Part shown: positions 50,363 through 59,556 of the stretch, in pieces
Layout of the letters: every line of letters begins with the position of its first letter
Numbering within the stretch: the first letter of the stretch is position 1
From: Vondammii sp040505895
Lineage (GTDB): Bacteria; Pseudomonadota; Gammaproteobacteria; Chromatiales; Chromatiaceae
Assembly (NCBI GenBank): GCA_040505895.1
Contig: JBEVXU010000012.1
Coordinates: forward strand, 62,001 to 126,000
DNA length: 64,000 nt
Direction: 5' to 3'
Notes under the pieces: generated by a model
The model's database searches: none
The model's input: only the letters and a program-made list of their open reading frames with translations
What the model was told of the DNA's origin: nothing
Made by a program: the position numbers and the translations under genes

Positions 50363-50899
50363 ATGTCTAGTAAAAACTACCTGGTAATTTCCGCTCTCGG
50401 CAAAGACCGCCCGGGTATTGTGGATGACCTGTCAAAAGTCATACTTGAGGGTGGCTGTAATATTGCCGACAGCCGAATGACAGTACTGGGAGGGGAGTTT
50501 GCTATTCTGCTTCTGGTTGAGGGAAACTGGAACACGCTGGCGAAGCTGGAGGATGCAGTTACCGCTCTTGAGCAACAGTTGGAGCTCACCATCACGGTCA
50601 AACGTACCGCTGAACGTAAAACTGCAAAAAACCAACTGCCCTACTGTGTGGAGGTTGTCGCACTGGATAATCCCGGCATCGTTCACCACCTGGCCGGTTT
50701 CTTTTCAAAAAGAAATATCAATATCGAGGATCTTCTGACCAGCAGTTATGCCGCCGCCCATACGGGCACGCCAATGTTTGCCGTTCACATGAGCGTCGGT
50801 ATCCCCTCAGATGTACATATCGCCACTTTGCGAGACGAATTCATGGAGTTTTGTGACTCACTGAACCTGGACGCCGTCCTTGAACCGGAAAAGGGCTGA
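50363..50899 (+). CDS. gcvR: Glycine cleavage system repressor-like ACT protein
   Basis: A 178-residue protein with two ACT domains: MSSKNYLVISALGKDRPGIVDDLSK (about 1-75) and VEVVALDNPGIVHHLAGFFSK (about 92-170). GcvR in E. coli binds GcvA and glycine to regulate gcvTHP. The order bamC-dapA / gcvR-bcp matches the E. coli neighbourhood, which supports the name. The ATG at 50363 begins the homology; the frame is open 11 codons further up. It ends 7 bp before bcp. Confidence 0.9.
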   Translation: MSSKNYLVISALGKDRPGIVDDLSKVILEGGCNIADSRMTVLGGEFAILLLVEGNWNTLAKLEDAVTALEQQLELTITVKRTAERKTAKNQLPYCVEVVALDNPGIVHHLAGFFSKRNINIEDLLTSSYAAAHTGTPMFAVHMSVGIPSDVHIATLRDEFMEFCDSLNLDAVLEPEKG

Positions 50900-50906
50900 A
50901 ACATCA

Positions 50907-51389
50907 ATGATTCAAGTAACCATCGATAAAAAAATTCCGGATCTTGAACTGCAGGCGACTGGCGACAAACAGATAAAACTGTCGGATTACCGCGGCAAAA
51001 TCCTTGTACTCTATTTCTACCCGAAGGCAAGCACGCCGGGCTGTACTCTGGAGGGCCGAGACTTCAGTCAGGCGATTGCCAAGTTTCGCCGTAACTCCTG
51101 CACCATCCTGGGTGCCTCTAGAGACAAGATAAAAGCACAGGAGAACTTCAAGGCCAAGCAGGCGTTTCCATTCGATCTGCTGTCAGATCCAGATGAAGCG
51201 CTGTGCAACACCTTCGATGTCATCAAGATGAAGAACATGTACGGCAAACAGGTGCGGGGCATTGAGCGCAGCACTTTTCTCATCGGCGCTGACGGTGTCT
51301 TGCGCCGGGAGTGGCGAAAGGTGAAGGTTAAGGGACATATCGAAGAGGTACTTGACGCTGTCAGGGCATTGAAGAGATCGGGCAGCTGA
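50907..51389 (+). CDS. bcp: Peroxiredoxin, Bcp/PrxQ family
   Basis: A 160-residue thiol peroxidase of the bacterioferritin-comigratory type, reducing H2O2 and organic peroxides. Peroxidatic Cys is in KASTPGCTLEG near residue 46. The resolving Cys five residues further on, as in E. coli Bcp, is replaced (EGRDF), so it should act as a 1-Cys form or use another resolving Cys (CTILG or LCNTF). The ATG at 50907 begins the homology. It is cotranscribed with gcvR. Confidence 0.93.
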   Translation: MIQVTIDKKIPDLELQATGDKQIKLSDYRGKILVLYFYPKASTPGCTLEGRDFSQAIAKFRRNSCTILGASRDKIKAQENFKAKQAFPFDLLSDPDEALCNTFDVIKMKNMYGKQVRGIERSTFLIGADGVLRREWRKVKVKGHIEEVLDAVRALKRSGS

Positions 51390-51455
51390 TAACAGCCTCC
51401 CTACAAAATCATAATAACAACGGGGTACAGCCCCAACCCTCAGGATTTAGTAGTA

Positions 51456-52859
51456 ATGAATGATAACAAGGGCCGAATATACATCCTCGATACCAACGTA
51501 TTGATGCATGACCCTACCTCGATCTTCCGCTTTCAAGAACACGATGTCTTTATCCCGATGGTGGTTCTGGAAGAGTTGGACAGGTCAAAAAAAGGCATGT
51601 CGGAAGTTGCCCGCAACGTACGTCAAACCTCCCGTTTTCTTGATGAGTTAATGTCTGATGCCGGCAAGGAGGCTATCGATGCAGGCCTTCCACTTCCTGC
51701 ACCTGGCAATGGAAAAGCCAACAACACCGCTGAACATGGCCGCCTCTTCTTCCAGACCAAGACGCTGGGGCAACTGCTCCCCGAGACCCTACCAGGGAAC
51801 ATACCGGACAATAATATTTTAGGCATCGCTATTGCCCTGCAAAACGAACATCCGGAGTCGGATGTCATCCTTATATCCAAGGATATCAACCTGCGTATCA
51901 AGGCAGCAGTACTGGGAATCTGCTCAGAAGACTACTACAACGACCAGGTACTGGACGATGTCGCACTGCTCTACAGCGGTGAATCCGTATTACCGGAAGA
52001 TTTTTGGGAGAACCACAGTAAAGATCTCGATTCCTGGCAGGAGGAGGGCCGTACTTTCTACCGGGTAAGTGGCCCGGATGCAGAGGAGTGGTACGCCAAC
52101 GAGTGCCTTTTAATGGAGGGTGAGAGCGGTTTTGAAGCGATGGTCCGCCGCATCGATGGTGGCGATGCCATTATCGAGCTTGCCAACGACTACCGTCAGC
52201 AGAAGCACTCCGTGTGGGGGATCTCCGCCCGCAACCGCGAACAGAACTTTGCTCTCAACATGCTAATGGACCCAGAGGTCGACTTTGTCTCCCTGTTGGG
52301 ATCGGCGGGAACCGGTAAAACGCTCCTCGCTCTGGCTGCGGGACTTGCCCAGACCCTGGACCAGAACCTCTACCGGGAGATCATCATGACCCGTGTCACC
52401 GTACCCGTGGGTGAAGATATCGGGTTCCTGCCGGGTACAGAAGAGGAGAAGATGACTCCCTGGATGGGTGCTTTGATGGATAACCTGGAGGTACTGACCC
52501 AAACGGAAGGGGGCGAATGGGGACGTGCCGCCACAGATGACCTGTTGCGCTCACGTATCCGCATCCACTCTCTTAACTTCATGCGTGGACGCACCTTCCT
52601 TAACAAATATATTATCCTCGATGAAGCCCAGAACCTTACCTCAAAGCAGATGAAAACACTGATTACCCGAGCAGGGCCGGGTACCAAGATCGTCTGCCTG
52701 GGTAACGTCTCCCAGATCGACACCCCCTACCTGACGGAAACCACCTCAGGCCTCACCTATGCGGTTGACCGCTTCAAGGAGTGGGAACACAGTGGTCATA
52801 TCACCCTGCTGCGCGGCGAGCGTTCGAGATTGGCAGATTACGCTTCGGATGCCCTGTAA
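51456..52859 (+). CDS. PhoH2-type protein (PIN domain plus PhoH ATPase)
   Basis: A 467-residue two-domain protein. The N-terminal PIN nuclease domain (about 5-150) has YILDTNVLMHDP, VVLEELDRSKKG and VILISKDINLRIKA, giving the acidic active-site set. The C-terminal PhoH ATPase/helicase domain has Walker A GSAGTGKT near residue 278 and Walker B YIILDEAQN. PhoH2 proteins combine RNA unwinding and cleavage. It is larger than the stand-alone PhoH near ybeZ. Transcribed on the plus strand after bcp, converging on the DUF6524-like gene. Confidence 0.93.
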   Translation: MNDNKGRIYILDTNVLMHDPTSIFRFQEHDVFIPMVVLEELDRSKKGMSEVARNVRQTSRFLDELMSDAGKEAIDAGLPLPAPGNGKANNTAEHGRLFFQTKTLGQLLPETLPGNIPDNNILGIAIALQNEHPESDVILISKDINLRIKAAVLGICSEDYYNDQVLDDVALLYSGESVLPEDFWENHSKDLDSWQEEGRTFYRVSGPDAEEWYANECLLMEGESGFEAMVRRIDGGDAIIELANDYRQQKHSVWGISARNREQNFALNMLMDPEVDFVSLLGSAGTGKTLLALAAGLAQTLDQNLYREIIMTRVTVPVGEDIGFLPGTEEEKMTPWMGALMDNLEVLTQTEGGEWGRAATDDLLRSRIRIHSLNFMRGRTFLNKYIILDEAQNLTSKQMKTLITRAGPGTKIVCLGNVSQIDTPYLTETTSGLTYAVDRFKEWEHSGHITLLRGERSRLADYASDAL

Positions 52860-52886
52860 GGGGACTATTTAGTTCCTCAAACCGAT

Positions 52887-53306
52887 TCAGTCCTCAACAT
52901 CATCCATATCGATTTGACCGGTCATCCGCCGGCGGATATGAGACCAGGAGACGCCGGCACTGAGCACACCCACCAGTACCACTTCGATGATATAGCTGAT
53001 GACTTTCATATTGGCGGGATCGAGACCTACCAAGTCGATAAGCAACCAGATCAGCAGACCGAAAAAAGCACCGGCCAATACAACGCCGATAATCCCCAGG
53101 GAGCCGATTGTCGCCCGTACAAGGATTACCCAACCGATCAATAACACCACACCGATAAACGCTTTGAGGATAGAGATACTACCGAGATCGGTCAAAGCCC
53201 AGTGGTAGTAAGAGACCCCTTCTGGATTATAGGTACAGAAAACAACCACCATCGCCAGCAAGAAGCGCAACAGAAAACTGCTGCCATTGAATGATCTTGA
53301 TGCCAT
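52887..53306 (-). CDS. Small membrane protein, DUF6524-like
   Basis: A 139-residue protein with four hydrophobic helices and an acidic C-terminus (MDMDDVED region). The opening FLLRFLLAMVVVFCTYNPEGVSYYHW resembles what I recall as DUF6524; that name is from memory. No function is known. It converges with the phoH2 gene, with 27 bp between the stops. Confidence 0.75.
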   Translation of the reverse strand: MASRSFNGSSFLLRFLLAMVVVFCTYNPEGVSYYHWALTDLGSISILKAFIGVVLLIGWVILVRATIGSLGIIGVVLAGAFFGLLIWLLIDLVGLDPANMKVISYIIEVVLVGVLSAGVSWSHIRRRMTGQIDMDDVED

Positions 53307-53413
53307 ATTGATTTGCCTTGTATCAGAAAAGTGATGAAGAGATTATACCCGATTGCACAATGACGTCGCAGTCATCTCACTAACAGAGTTTGAGATGGGG
53401 GTGCATGCCTAAA

Positions 53414-53442
53414 AAAACCCGCACTCGATAAGTGCGGGTTTT
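53414..53442 (-). terminator. Intrinsic terminator of aspS
   Basis: AAAACCCGCACT pairs perfectly with AGTGCGGGTTTT (12 bp) around a five-base loop, 22 bp past the aspS stop. On the minus strand it is followed by a T-run, and the plus strand has TTTTC, so it may act both ways. Confidence 0.88.
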
Positions 53443-53464
53443 CAGTTCCGGGCTCAAGCAAGAG

Positions 53465-55255
53465 TTATCCTTTCTTCTCTTCACTCTGAGGCTGCCGTAC
53501 CCTGATGGAGAGTTCACGCAGCTGCCCGGAATCCACCTCGGAAGGAGCTGATGTGAGCATACAGGCCGCAGTCTGCGTTTTTGGGAAGGCCATCACCTCG
53601 CGAATGGAGTCGGCACCAACCAGCAACATCACCAGACGATCAAGACCGAAGGCGAGACCGCCATGGGGAGGACAACCGTACTTAAGTGCTTCAAGAAGGA
53701 AGCCAAACTTTTCCTGAGCCTCTTCCTCACCGATACCAAGCAGGCGGAATACCTGCTCCTGTACCTCCGGACGATGGATACGTATGGAGCCACCACCCAC
53801 CTCGCTACCGTTAATCACCATATCATAGGCACGGGAGAGGCAGGCACCGGGATCACTCTGCAGCAGTTCCACCTGGTCATCCTTGGGTGCTGTGAAGGGG
53901 TGATGGAGTGCATTCCAGCGATCACTCTTGTCATCCCACTCAAACATTGGGAAATCGACAATCCACAGTGGATGCCAGGCCTCCTCCATCAAGCCTCGGT
54001 CTTCGGCCAGTTTGACACGCAATGCACCCAGGGCCTCGTTTACAACGTTTGCCTTGTCTGCGCCAAAGAAGATCAGATCCCCATCTTCCGCTGCGGTCCG
54101 CTTCAGGATCTCATCCACAGCCTCATCCGGCAGGAACTTCAGAATCGGTGACTGCAGACCCTCACGACCCTTGGCCACTTCGTTAACCTTGATATAGGCA
54201 AGTCCTTTGGCTCCGTAGATACCGACAAACTTGGTATAACCATCAATCTCTTTACGGCTGAGCTCACACCCCTTGGGCAGACACAGGGCTGCGACTCGAC
54301 CTTTAGGATCCTTGGCGGGACCAGAGAAGACCTTGAATTCGACGCCTTCCATCAGGTCGCCCACATCTACTAACTCCATGGCACAACGGAGGTCCGGGCG
54401 GTCGGTACCGAAGCGATGAACCGCTTCCTGGTAGCTCATACGCGGGAACGGATTGGGAAGATCGTCATCCAAAACTTCCTTCACCACCTGGCGAATCATC
54501 TCCTCCATCAGTCCCATAATGTCTTCTTCCTCAATAAAAGAGGCCTCAACATCAAGTTGGGTAAATTCCGGCTGGCGATCGGCACGCAAGTCCTCATCAC
54601 GGAAGCAGCGCACCACCTGATAGTAGCGATCCATACCCGACATCATCAGCAACTGTTTGAACAGCTGGGGTGACTGGGGCAGTGCAAAGAAATGTCCCGG
54701 GTGGGTGCGTGACGGTACCAGATAGTCGCGGGCACCCTCAGGTGTCGCCTTGGTCAGCATTGGCGTTTCAATATCGAGAAAGCCGTTATCATCGAGATAG
54801 TTTCGCAGAGCACGAGTCACTGCGGCACGCAGGCGGATACGCTGCTGCATCTCAGGGCGGCGCAGATCGATATAGCGATAGCGCAGACGTACCTCTTCAG
54901 AGACATTCTCGTGCTCATCCAACTGGAAAGGAGGGGTATCCGACTGATTCAGCACCTCAAGTTCGAGACCAAGAATCTCGACCGCACCGGTGGGCAATTC
55001 CGAATTGATGGTACCTTCAGGTCGTCCACGCACTCGACCCTTGACACGCAGCACGAACTCGTTGCGCACCTGCTCGGCAATGGCAAAAATTTCCGCCCGA
55101 TCAGGATCATAGACCACCTGCACCAGACCTTCACGATCCCGCAGGTCGATAAAGATCACACCGCCGTGGTCGCGACGACGATTAACCCAACCGGTGATCT
55201 CAACCTCTTGACCTATATGAGAGGCATTCAGATGTCCGCAATAGTGAGTGCGCAT
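53465..55255 (-). CDS. aspS: Aspartyl-tRNA synthetase
   Basis: A 596-residue bacterial-type class IIb synthetase. Seen: N-terminal OB anticodon-binding domain (GWVNRRRDHGGVIFIDLRDREG), motif 2 RCFRDEDLRADRQPEFTQLD, the bacterial GAD insertion (about 290-420), and motif 3 GGLAFGLDRLVMLL. Length is standard. The presence of a full-length bacterial AspRS does not reveal whether it is discriminating; no gatCAB is in the window. DUF502 and FmdB-type genes lie upstream on the same strand, as in many gammaproteobacteria (fmdB-DUF502-aspS). Confidence 0.97.
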   Translation of the reverse strand: MRTHYCGHLNASHIGQEVEITGWVNRRRDHGGVIFIDLRDREGLVQVVYDPDRAEIFAIAEQVRNEFVLRVKGRVRGRPEGTINSELPTGAVEILGLELEVLNQSDTPPFQLDEHENVSEEVRLRYRYIDLRRPEMQQRIRLRAAVTRALRNYLDDNGFLDIETPMLTKATPEGARDYLVPSRTHPGHFFALPQSPQLFKQLLMMSGMDRYYQVVRCFRDEDLRADRQPEFTQLDVEASFIEEEDIMGLMEEMIRQVVKEVLDDDLPNPFPRMSYQEAVHRFGTDRPDLRCAMELVDVGDLMEGVEFKVFSGPAKDPKGRVAALCLPKGCELSRKEIDGYTKFVGIYGAKGLAYIKVNEVAKGREGLQSPILKFLPDEAVDEILKRTAAEDGDLIFFGADKANVVNEALGALRVKLAEDRGLMEEAWHPLWIVDFPMFEWDDKSDRWNALHHPFTAPKDDQVELLQSDPGACLSRAYDMVINGSEVGGGSIRIHRPEVQEQVFRLLGIGEEEAQEKFGFLLEALKYGCPPHGGLAFGLDRLVMLLVGADSIREVMAFPKTQTAACMLTSAPSEVDSGQLRELSIRVRQPQSEEKKG

Positions 55256-55313
55256 GAAACTTGTTCCATTTTATTGAGCGTATCGGAAAGAGCACCGATG
55301 AAAAGCGGGAATG

Positions 55314-55955
55314 TTACGTTTTAGCCTCTTGCGGCGCAAGTTCCTCGTCGAGTTTTCTTGCATCGGGCACCACCGCCCCCATCGATATCAGCATTTTTAG
55401 CCCATCATCGACGCTCATATCGAGTTCCACAGCATCTTCACGGGGTACCATGACGAAATATCCGCCGGTGGGATTGGGTGTCGTCGGGATATAGACATTG
55501 ATCACATCCCGGCCGGTTTTCTGCTGGGCCTCTCCCACATCGGTACCGGTGAGAAAAGCGAGAGTCCAGAGACCGGGTCGTGGAAACTCCACCAGCAGTA
55601 CTTTGCGGAACGACTGCCCGGACCCAGAGAACATGGTCTCTGCCAACTGCTTAGCACCGGAGTAGATTGAGCGCACCAGAGGAATGCGCGCCAACAGGCG
55701 TTCCCAAATATTGATCAGCGATCGACCAAAGAGGTTGGCCACTAAAACACCGGTAACAAACACCACCAGGACGGAGAGCACCACCCCTAGACCGGGGATG
55801 CTAAAACCAAAGAGATTCTCAGGCCGATAAGGTTGGGGAATCAGCATCAGCGTGCCGTCCATCCACTGGACCAGCAGACGCACCACCAACAGGGTGATGC
55901 CCAAGGGCACCCATACCAACAGCCCGGCTATTAAATAGCGCCGTATAAAAGACAT
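55314..55955 (-). CDS. DUF502 family membrane protein
   Basis: A 213-residue protein with two membrane helices (about 8-28 and 50-75) and a soluble C-terminal domain with the family motifs IPLVRSIYSGAKQL and TTPNPTGGYFVMVPRED. Function is unknown. It lies between the FmdB-type gene and aspS, a conserved order in Proteobacteria. Confidence 0.9.
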   Translation of the reverse strand: MSFIRRYLIAGLLVWVPLGITLLVVRLLVQWMDGTLMLIPQPYRPENLFGFSIPGLGVVLSVLVVFVTGVLVANLFGRSLINIWERLLARIPLVRSIYSGAKQLAETMFSGSGQSFRKVLLVEFPRPGLWTLAFLTGTDVGEAQQKTGRDVINVYIPTTPNPTGGYFVMVPREDAVELDMSVDDGLKMLISMGAVVPDARKLDEELAPQEAKT

Positions 55956-55968
55956 ACTGTATCAGCGG

Positions 55969-56241
55969 TCAGTCGCAGCCGGAACAACCGCCTGCGGCAC
56001 AGGCGGGTGCCGGTTTCGTTTCACTTTTACCGCCTTCATGGAGATTCTTCTTACCACTGCCACTCTTGAAATCGGTCTCATACCAACCGCTGCCCTTGAG
56101 ACGGAAGCCGGCGGCAGAGATCAGTTTCTTCAACTGAGGCTTGCCACACTCGGGACAATCGGTCAGTGGAGCGTCACTCATCTTCTGTAACGACTCCATG
56201 GCGTGCCCACAGGCCTCACAGCGGTATTCATAGATCGGCAT
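55969..56241 (-). CDS. FmdB-type zinc-ribbon protein
   Basis: A 90-residue protein with a zinc ribbon: CEACG (8-12) and CPECG (about 29-33) in MPIYEYRCEACG and TDCPECGKPQLKK. It resembles the FmdB regulatory family, which often sits by aspS. The C-terminus (ACAAGGCSGCD) adds another cluster of cysteines near the end. Function is not known. It ends 13 bp before the DUF502 gene. Confidence 0.9.
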   Translation of the reverse strand: MPIYEYRCEACGHAMESLQKMSDAPLTDCPECGKPQLKKLISAAGFRLKGSGWYETDFKSGSGKKNLHEGGKSETKPAPACAAGGCSGCD

Positions 56242-56563
56242 AAAAAATCCTCAGGGTGCTGCTCAACCTTGATGAGCTAACAAAATTAGCGGAATTCTAG
56301 CATATTCACGCTGTTACGGCGCAATAGTAGATGGGTGGCTATCAAAGCACGCCTCGGAACCGATGGCAAACGAGTTCACGCCTACAGACGCAACTTTTTC
56401 ACATAGAGATGATTTTAGGATTATTATGCGTAGCCATTTACAAAAAATGGCTTTTCGACGGCCGCCAAAATAGGACGGAAAGAGTAACCACACACTTACC
56501 AGAGGGGTTTATGCAGCAAAGAAAATAACAATATTACTTACATAGTAAATCAGTTATCACTAG
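56242..56563. other. 322-bp intergenic region, no gene recognised
   Basis: Lies before the 158-bp MITE copy 2. A short inverted pair GCCATTT/AAATGGC occurs near 56432-56453. The plus-strand open frame here has no good start or family. It must hold the promoter of the FmdB-DUF502-aspS genes near its left end. Confidence 0.5.
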
Positions 56564-56721
56564 GGAGCCTCTGATTAAGTCTGGTTAGATTTAGGCTGAG
56601 ATAAAATTGTTCCAATTTGTTTCGAAGTGAGCGGTAATAGCCACTCTATTGCTGCGATCTTCGAAGCGAATTGGGGCGATTTTAGCCAGCGTAAAGCAAT
56701 CATGACTTGTTCAGAGGTTCC
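56564..56721 (+). mobile_element. 158-bp MITE, copy 2 (CTAG target duplication)
   Basis: Flanked by CTAG at 56560-56563 and 56722-56725. Terminal inverted repeats: GGAGCCTCTGATTAAGTC and the complement of GACTTGTTCAGAGGTTCC (3 mismatches in 18). It matches 21688-21845 in opposite orientation over its whole 158 bp. It is non-coding. It has inserted exactly at the stop codon (TAG of CTAG) of the next gene; the duplicated target keeps that stop. Confidence 0.92.
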
Positions 56722-56991
56722 CTAGAGCCCTGTACTGCTCTCATCCTCACCGGATTCACGGTGCTCCAAGTATCTTATCCTTTCCAGCAGCTTCTCCAGC
56801 TTGGTGTGCTCATCCACCGGCAAGCCAAACTGCAGATAGAGCTCAACATGATCCAGTAGCTCTTCCAGTAGTTTGTTTCTGCGCTGCAGGTAGAGGAGAC
56901 TCCTACCCAAGTGGTGCTTGTCGACCCCGAGATCACGCAACTCTTCAGCGGCAGTCAACGCATCATCTAACTGTTTTTCATCAGGTTTCAC
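56722..56991 (-). CDS. Small charged helical protein, isc-linked, function unknown
   Basis: An 89-residue acidic, Leu/Glu-rich protein predicted to be mostly helical, with a possible coiled coil (RNKLLEELLDHVELYL). No family recognised. Its TAG stop is inside the CTAG target site of the 158-bp MITE, and the insertion has not changed the product. It lies 82 bp after iscX on the same strand and could be at the end of the isc transcript. Confidence 0.65.
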   Translation of the reverse strand: MKPDEKQLDDALTAAEELRDLGVDKHHLGRSLLYLQRRNKLLEELLDHVELYLQFGLPVDEHTKLEKLLERIRYLEHRESGEDESSTGL

Positions 56992-57073
56992 GCTTCTTCA
57001 CCTAGAATAACGATATACCCTAACTATAGTCACTTTTTCTGATTCCACCACCGTTGCAGGAAGAGGACCAAGA

Positions 57074-57274
57074 CTACTCGCGCTCTTCGATCCACGTCAT
57101 CTGTATCGCTTCTAGGATCTTCTCGCCACTGTGCTCAGGATCATCATCGAACTCAGGCAGAGCCATCACCCAGTTACGCAAATCGACGAAGTTGACCGTC
57201 GTCGGATCCACGTCAGGATAAGTCTCATCCAGTTCAATGACAATATCGAGGGTATCAGTCCAACACAAGCTCAT
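57074..57274 (-). CDS. iscX: IscX (YfhJ)
   Basis: A 66-residue acidic IscX, an iron-binding adaptor that slows IscS and competes with CyaY. Seen: CWTDTLDIVIELDETYPDVDPTTVNFVDL (in blocks), matching the family along its length, and the C-terminal IQMTWIEER. The ATG at 57274 follows GAGGAGAGGTGTG; a GTG one codon upstream is less likely. It is the last canonical gene of the isc operon, 11 bp after fdx. Confidence 0.93.
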   Translation of the reverse strand: MSLCWTDTLDIVIELDETYPDVDPTTVNFVDLRNWVMALPEFDDDPEHSGEKILEAIQMTWIEERE

Positions 57275-57285
57275 CACACCTCTCC

Positions 57286-57624
57286 TCAGTGACTCTCAGA
57301 GACCATATTGATGTTGTACTTGGGAATCTCCACCACCAGAGCCACATCACCCACCACCGCCTGACAACTGAGCCGGGATTCCGGCTCCAGCCCCCACGCC
57401 TTATCGAGCAGATCCTCTTCCATCTCTTCGGCCTCTTCAAGGGAGTCAAAACCCGCGCGGACCACCACATGACAGGTGGTGCAGGCACATGACTTCTCAC
57501 AGGCATGTTCGATATGGATATCGTTTTGCAGAGCAGCATCACAGACGGTGATACCGGGCTCCACTTCAATCACCACCCCTTCTGGGCAGATCTCTTCATG
57601 GGGGAGAAATATAATCTGAGTCAT
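57286..57624 (-). CDS. fdx: ISC-type [2Fe-2S] ferredoxin
   Basis: A 112-residue adrenodoxin-type ferredoxin supplying electrons for Fe-S cluster assembly. Ligands are C42, C48, C51 and C87 (C-x5-C-x2-C...C). The start TQIIFLPHEEICPEGVV is typical. It sits between hscA and iscX, as in E. coli. All four ligands are present and length is normal. Confidence 0.96.
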   Translation of the reverse strand: MTQIIFLPHEEICPEGVVIEVEPGITVCDAALQNDIHIEHACEKSCACTTCHVVVRAGFDSLEEAEEMEEDLLDKAWGLEPESRLSCQAVVGDVALVVEIPKYNINMVSESH

Positions 57625-57673
57625 CTAAAAAAACCTGGTCTATGGTATCGCTACAGAGAGATCTGCAGCACCT

Positions 57674-59542
57674 TTAAAACTCATCCACACTGTGTCCGGA
57701 CATCGCCTTGGTGACACTGGAGTTCATGCGCCGTTCGACATAGAACTCGCAACTCTTCTCCAGGGCACCGATGGCATTTTTTATCGCTTGATGATCATCA
57801 CCCCCGGCGCTATCAGCCAGTGACTGCAGAGCCGACTCGACCCGCTCACGTTCTTCACTGCTGAGCAGATCATCACCGTCATCGGCGAGAGCGGAGGTAA
57901 GGGCCTCAATCACCCGTTGTGCCTCCACCTGCTGCTCGCGCAGACGACGTGCTTCCAGATCTTCCTGGGCATGATCTATGGAGTCACGCAGCATACCCTC
58001 AATCTCTCCGTCGCTAAGTCCATAGGAGGGTTTCACTTCCACATGGGCTTTGACACCACTACTCAGCTCCTCTGCCCCAACGCTGAGCAGACCATCGGCA
58101 TCAACTGTAAAGGTAACACGAATACGCGCCGCACCCGCCACCATGGGAGGGATACTACGCAGTTCGAAACGAGCCAGAGAACGGCAATCAGAAACCAGTT
58201 CACGCTCACCCTGCAGCACATGAACCGCCATGGCCGTCTGGCCATCCTTGAAGGTGGTGAACTCCTGGGCTCGGGCCACCGGGATAGTGGTATTGCGTGG
58301 GATCACCTTCTCAACCAGCCCCCCCATGGTCTCCAATCCAAGAGAGAGTGGATTGACATCCAGCAGCAGCATATCCTCATCGGGCTTGTTGCCCGCCAGC
58401 AGATCTGCCTGGATAGCGGCACCGATAGCGACCACTCGGTCAGGGTCGATACTTACCAACGGCTCAGTCTTGAAAAACTCACCCATCATCTGCCGTACCA
58501 GCGGCACCCGGGTGGAGCCGCCCACCATCACCACATCTTCGACTTCTTCAGCGGTAACGCCGGCATCCCGCAGAGCACGACGACAGGGGGCAATCGTCTT
58601 CTTGACCAGCCCCTTAATCAGGGTATCGAACTCTGTACGTGTCAACTCTCCCTGCCAGCGAGAGCCGTCAACACGCTCTACCTCGACTGTGGTTGCCTCG
58701 GCGGAGGTCAGTGCCTCTTTTGCCTGTTGGGCACTGCTCATCAGGCGCCGCTGCATATGATGATCGGCATCATCAACTATGCCCGCCTGCTCCATAAGCC
58801 ATTCCGCCACGGCATGGTCAAAGTCATCACCACCCAGAGCGGTATCACCACCGGTGGAGAGCACTTGAAAGACCCCGCGATTGAGTCGCAAAACAGAGAT
58901 ATCGAAGGTACCTCCACCCAGGTCGTAGATCGCATGAACGCCGTCGGCACCGCTATCCAGACCATAGGCAACTGCAGCTGCAGTCGGCTCATTAAGGAGA
59001 CGAAGTACCTTCAAGCCAGCCACCTTGGCGGCATCTTTTGTTGCCTGGCGCTGAGCATCATCAAAGTGAGCGGGGACGGTGATCACCACGCCTTCAAGAT
59101 CACCACCCAGCGTAGCAACCGCCCGCTGCGCCAGTATACGAAGTATCTCGGCGGAGACCTCTACCGGACTGACGTCTCCCGCAACAGTGGAAATACGCGG
59201 CACGCTGCCCTTTTCCTGACTGAAGTGGTAGGGCAACCGCCCCCCAAGAGATTTCATCGCATCGACACCACGGCCGATCAGGCGCTTCACCGAGAAGATG
59301 GTGTTAAGAGGATCATCAGCCGCTATAGCAACAGCATCACCGCCGACGACTACACCCTCTTCGGTGTAGCGTACCACCGACGGCAGCAGGTGCCGGCCGG
59401 CACCATCGGGCAGGGTTTCAGCCTGGCCACTACGAACGGAGGCGACAAGGGAGTTGGTAGTACCAAGGTCGATTCCAGCCGCCAGCCGATGCTGATGCGG
59501 TGCGGCGGATTGCCCCGGTTCTGAAAGCTGTAATAGTGCCAT
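57674..59542 (-). CDS. hscA: Fe-S assembly chaperone HscA
   Basis: A 622-residue Hsp70 that with HscB helps cluster release from IscU by binding the LPPVK motif. Seen: AAGIDLGTTNSLVA at the start, AIYDLGGGTFDISVLRL, VVMVGGSTRVPLVRQ, DPDRVVAIGAAIQADLL, and the shorter C-terminal lid typical of HscA relative to DnaK. A 535-codon antisense frame covers it but is only a compositional shadow. hscB precedes it by 14 bp. Confidence 0.97.
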   Translation of the reverse strand: MALLQLSEPGQSAAPHQHRLAAGIDLGTTNSLVASVRSGQAETLPDGAGRHLLPSVVRYTEEGVVVGGDAVAIAADDPLNTIFSVKRLIGRGVDAMKSLGGRLPYHFSQEKGSVPRISTVAGDVSPVEVSAEILRILAQRAVATLGGDLEGVVITVPAHFDDAQRQATKDAAKVAGLKVLRLLNEPTAAAVAYGLDSGADGVHAIYDLGGGTFDISVLRLNRGVFQVLSTGGDTALGGDDFDHAVAEWLMEQAGIVDDADHHMQRRLMSSAQQAKEALTSAEATTVEVERVDGSRWQGELTRTEFDTLIKGLVKKTIAPCRRALRDAGVTAEEVEDVVMVGGSTRVPLVRQMMGEFFKTEPLVSIDPDRVVAIGAAIQADLLAGNKPDEDMLLLDVNPLSLGLETMGGLVEKVIPRNTTIPVARAQEFTTFKDGQTAMAVHVLQGERELVSDCRSLARFELRSIPPMVAGAARIRVTFTVDADGLLSVGAEELSSGVKAHVEVKPSYGLSDGEIEGMLRDSIDHAQEDLEARRLREQQVEAQRVIEALTSALADDGDDLLSSEERERVESALQSLADSAGGDDHQAIKNAIGALEKSCEFYVERRMNSSVTKAMSGHSVDEF

Positions 59543-59556
59543 CTTATCCCTTTAGC

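Noticed and set aside
57917..59524. 535-codon open frame on the plus strand
   Set aside because: It is exactly antisense to hscA, which has full family motifs; the long frame is a by-product of codon bias. It shows no domain.
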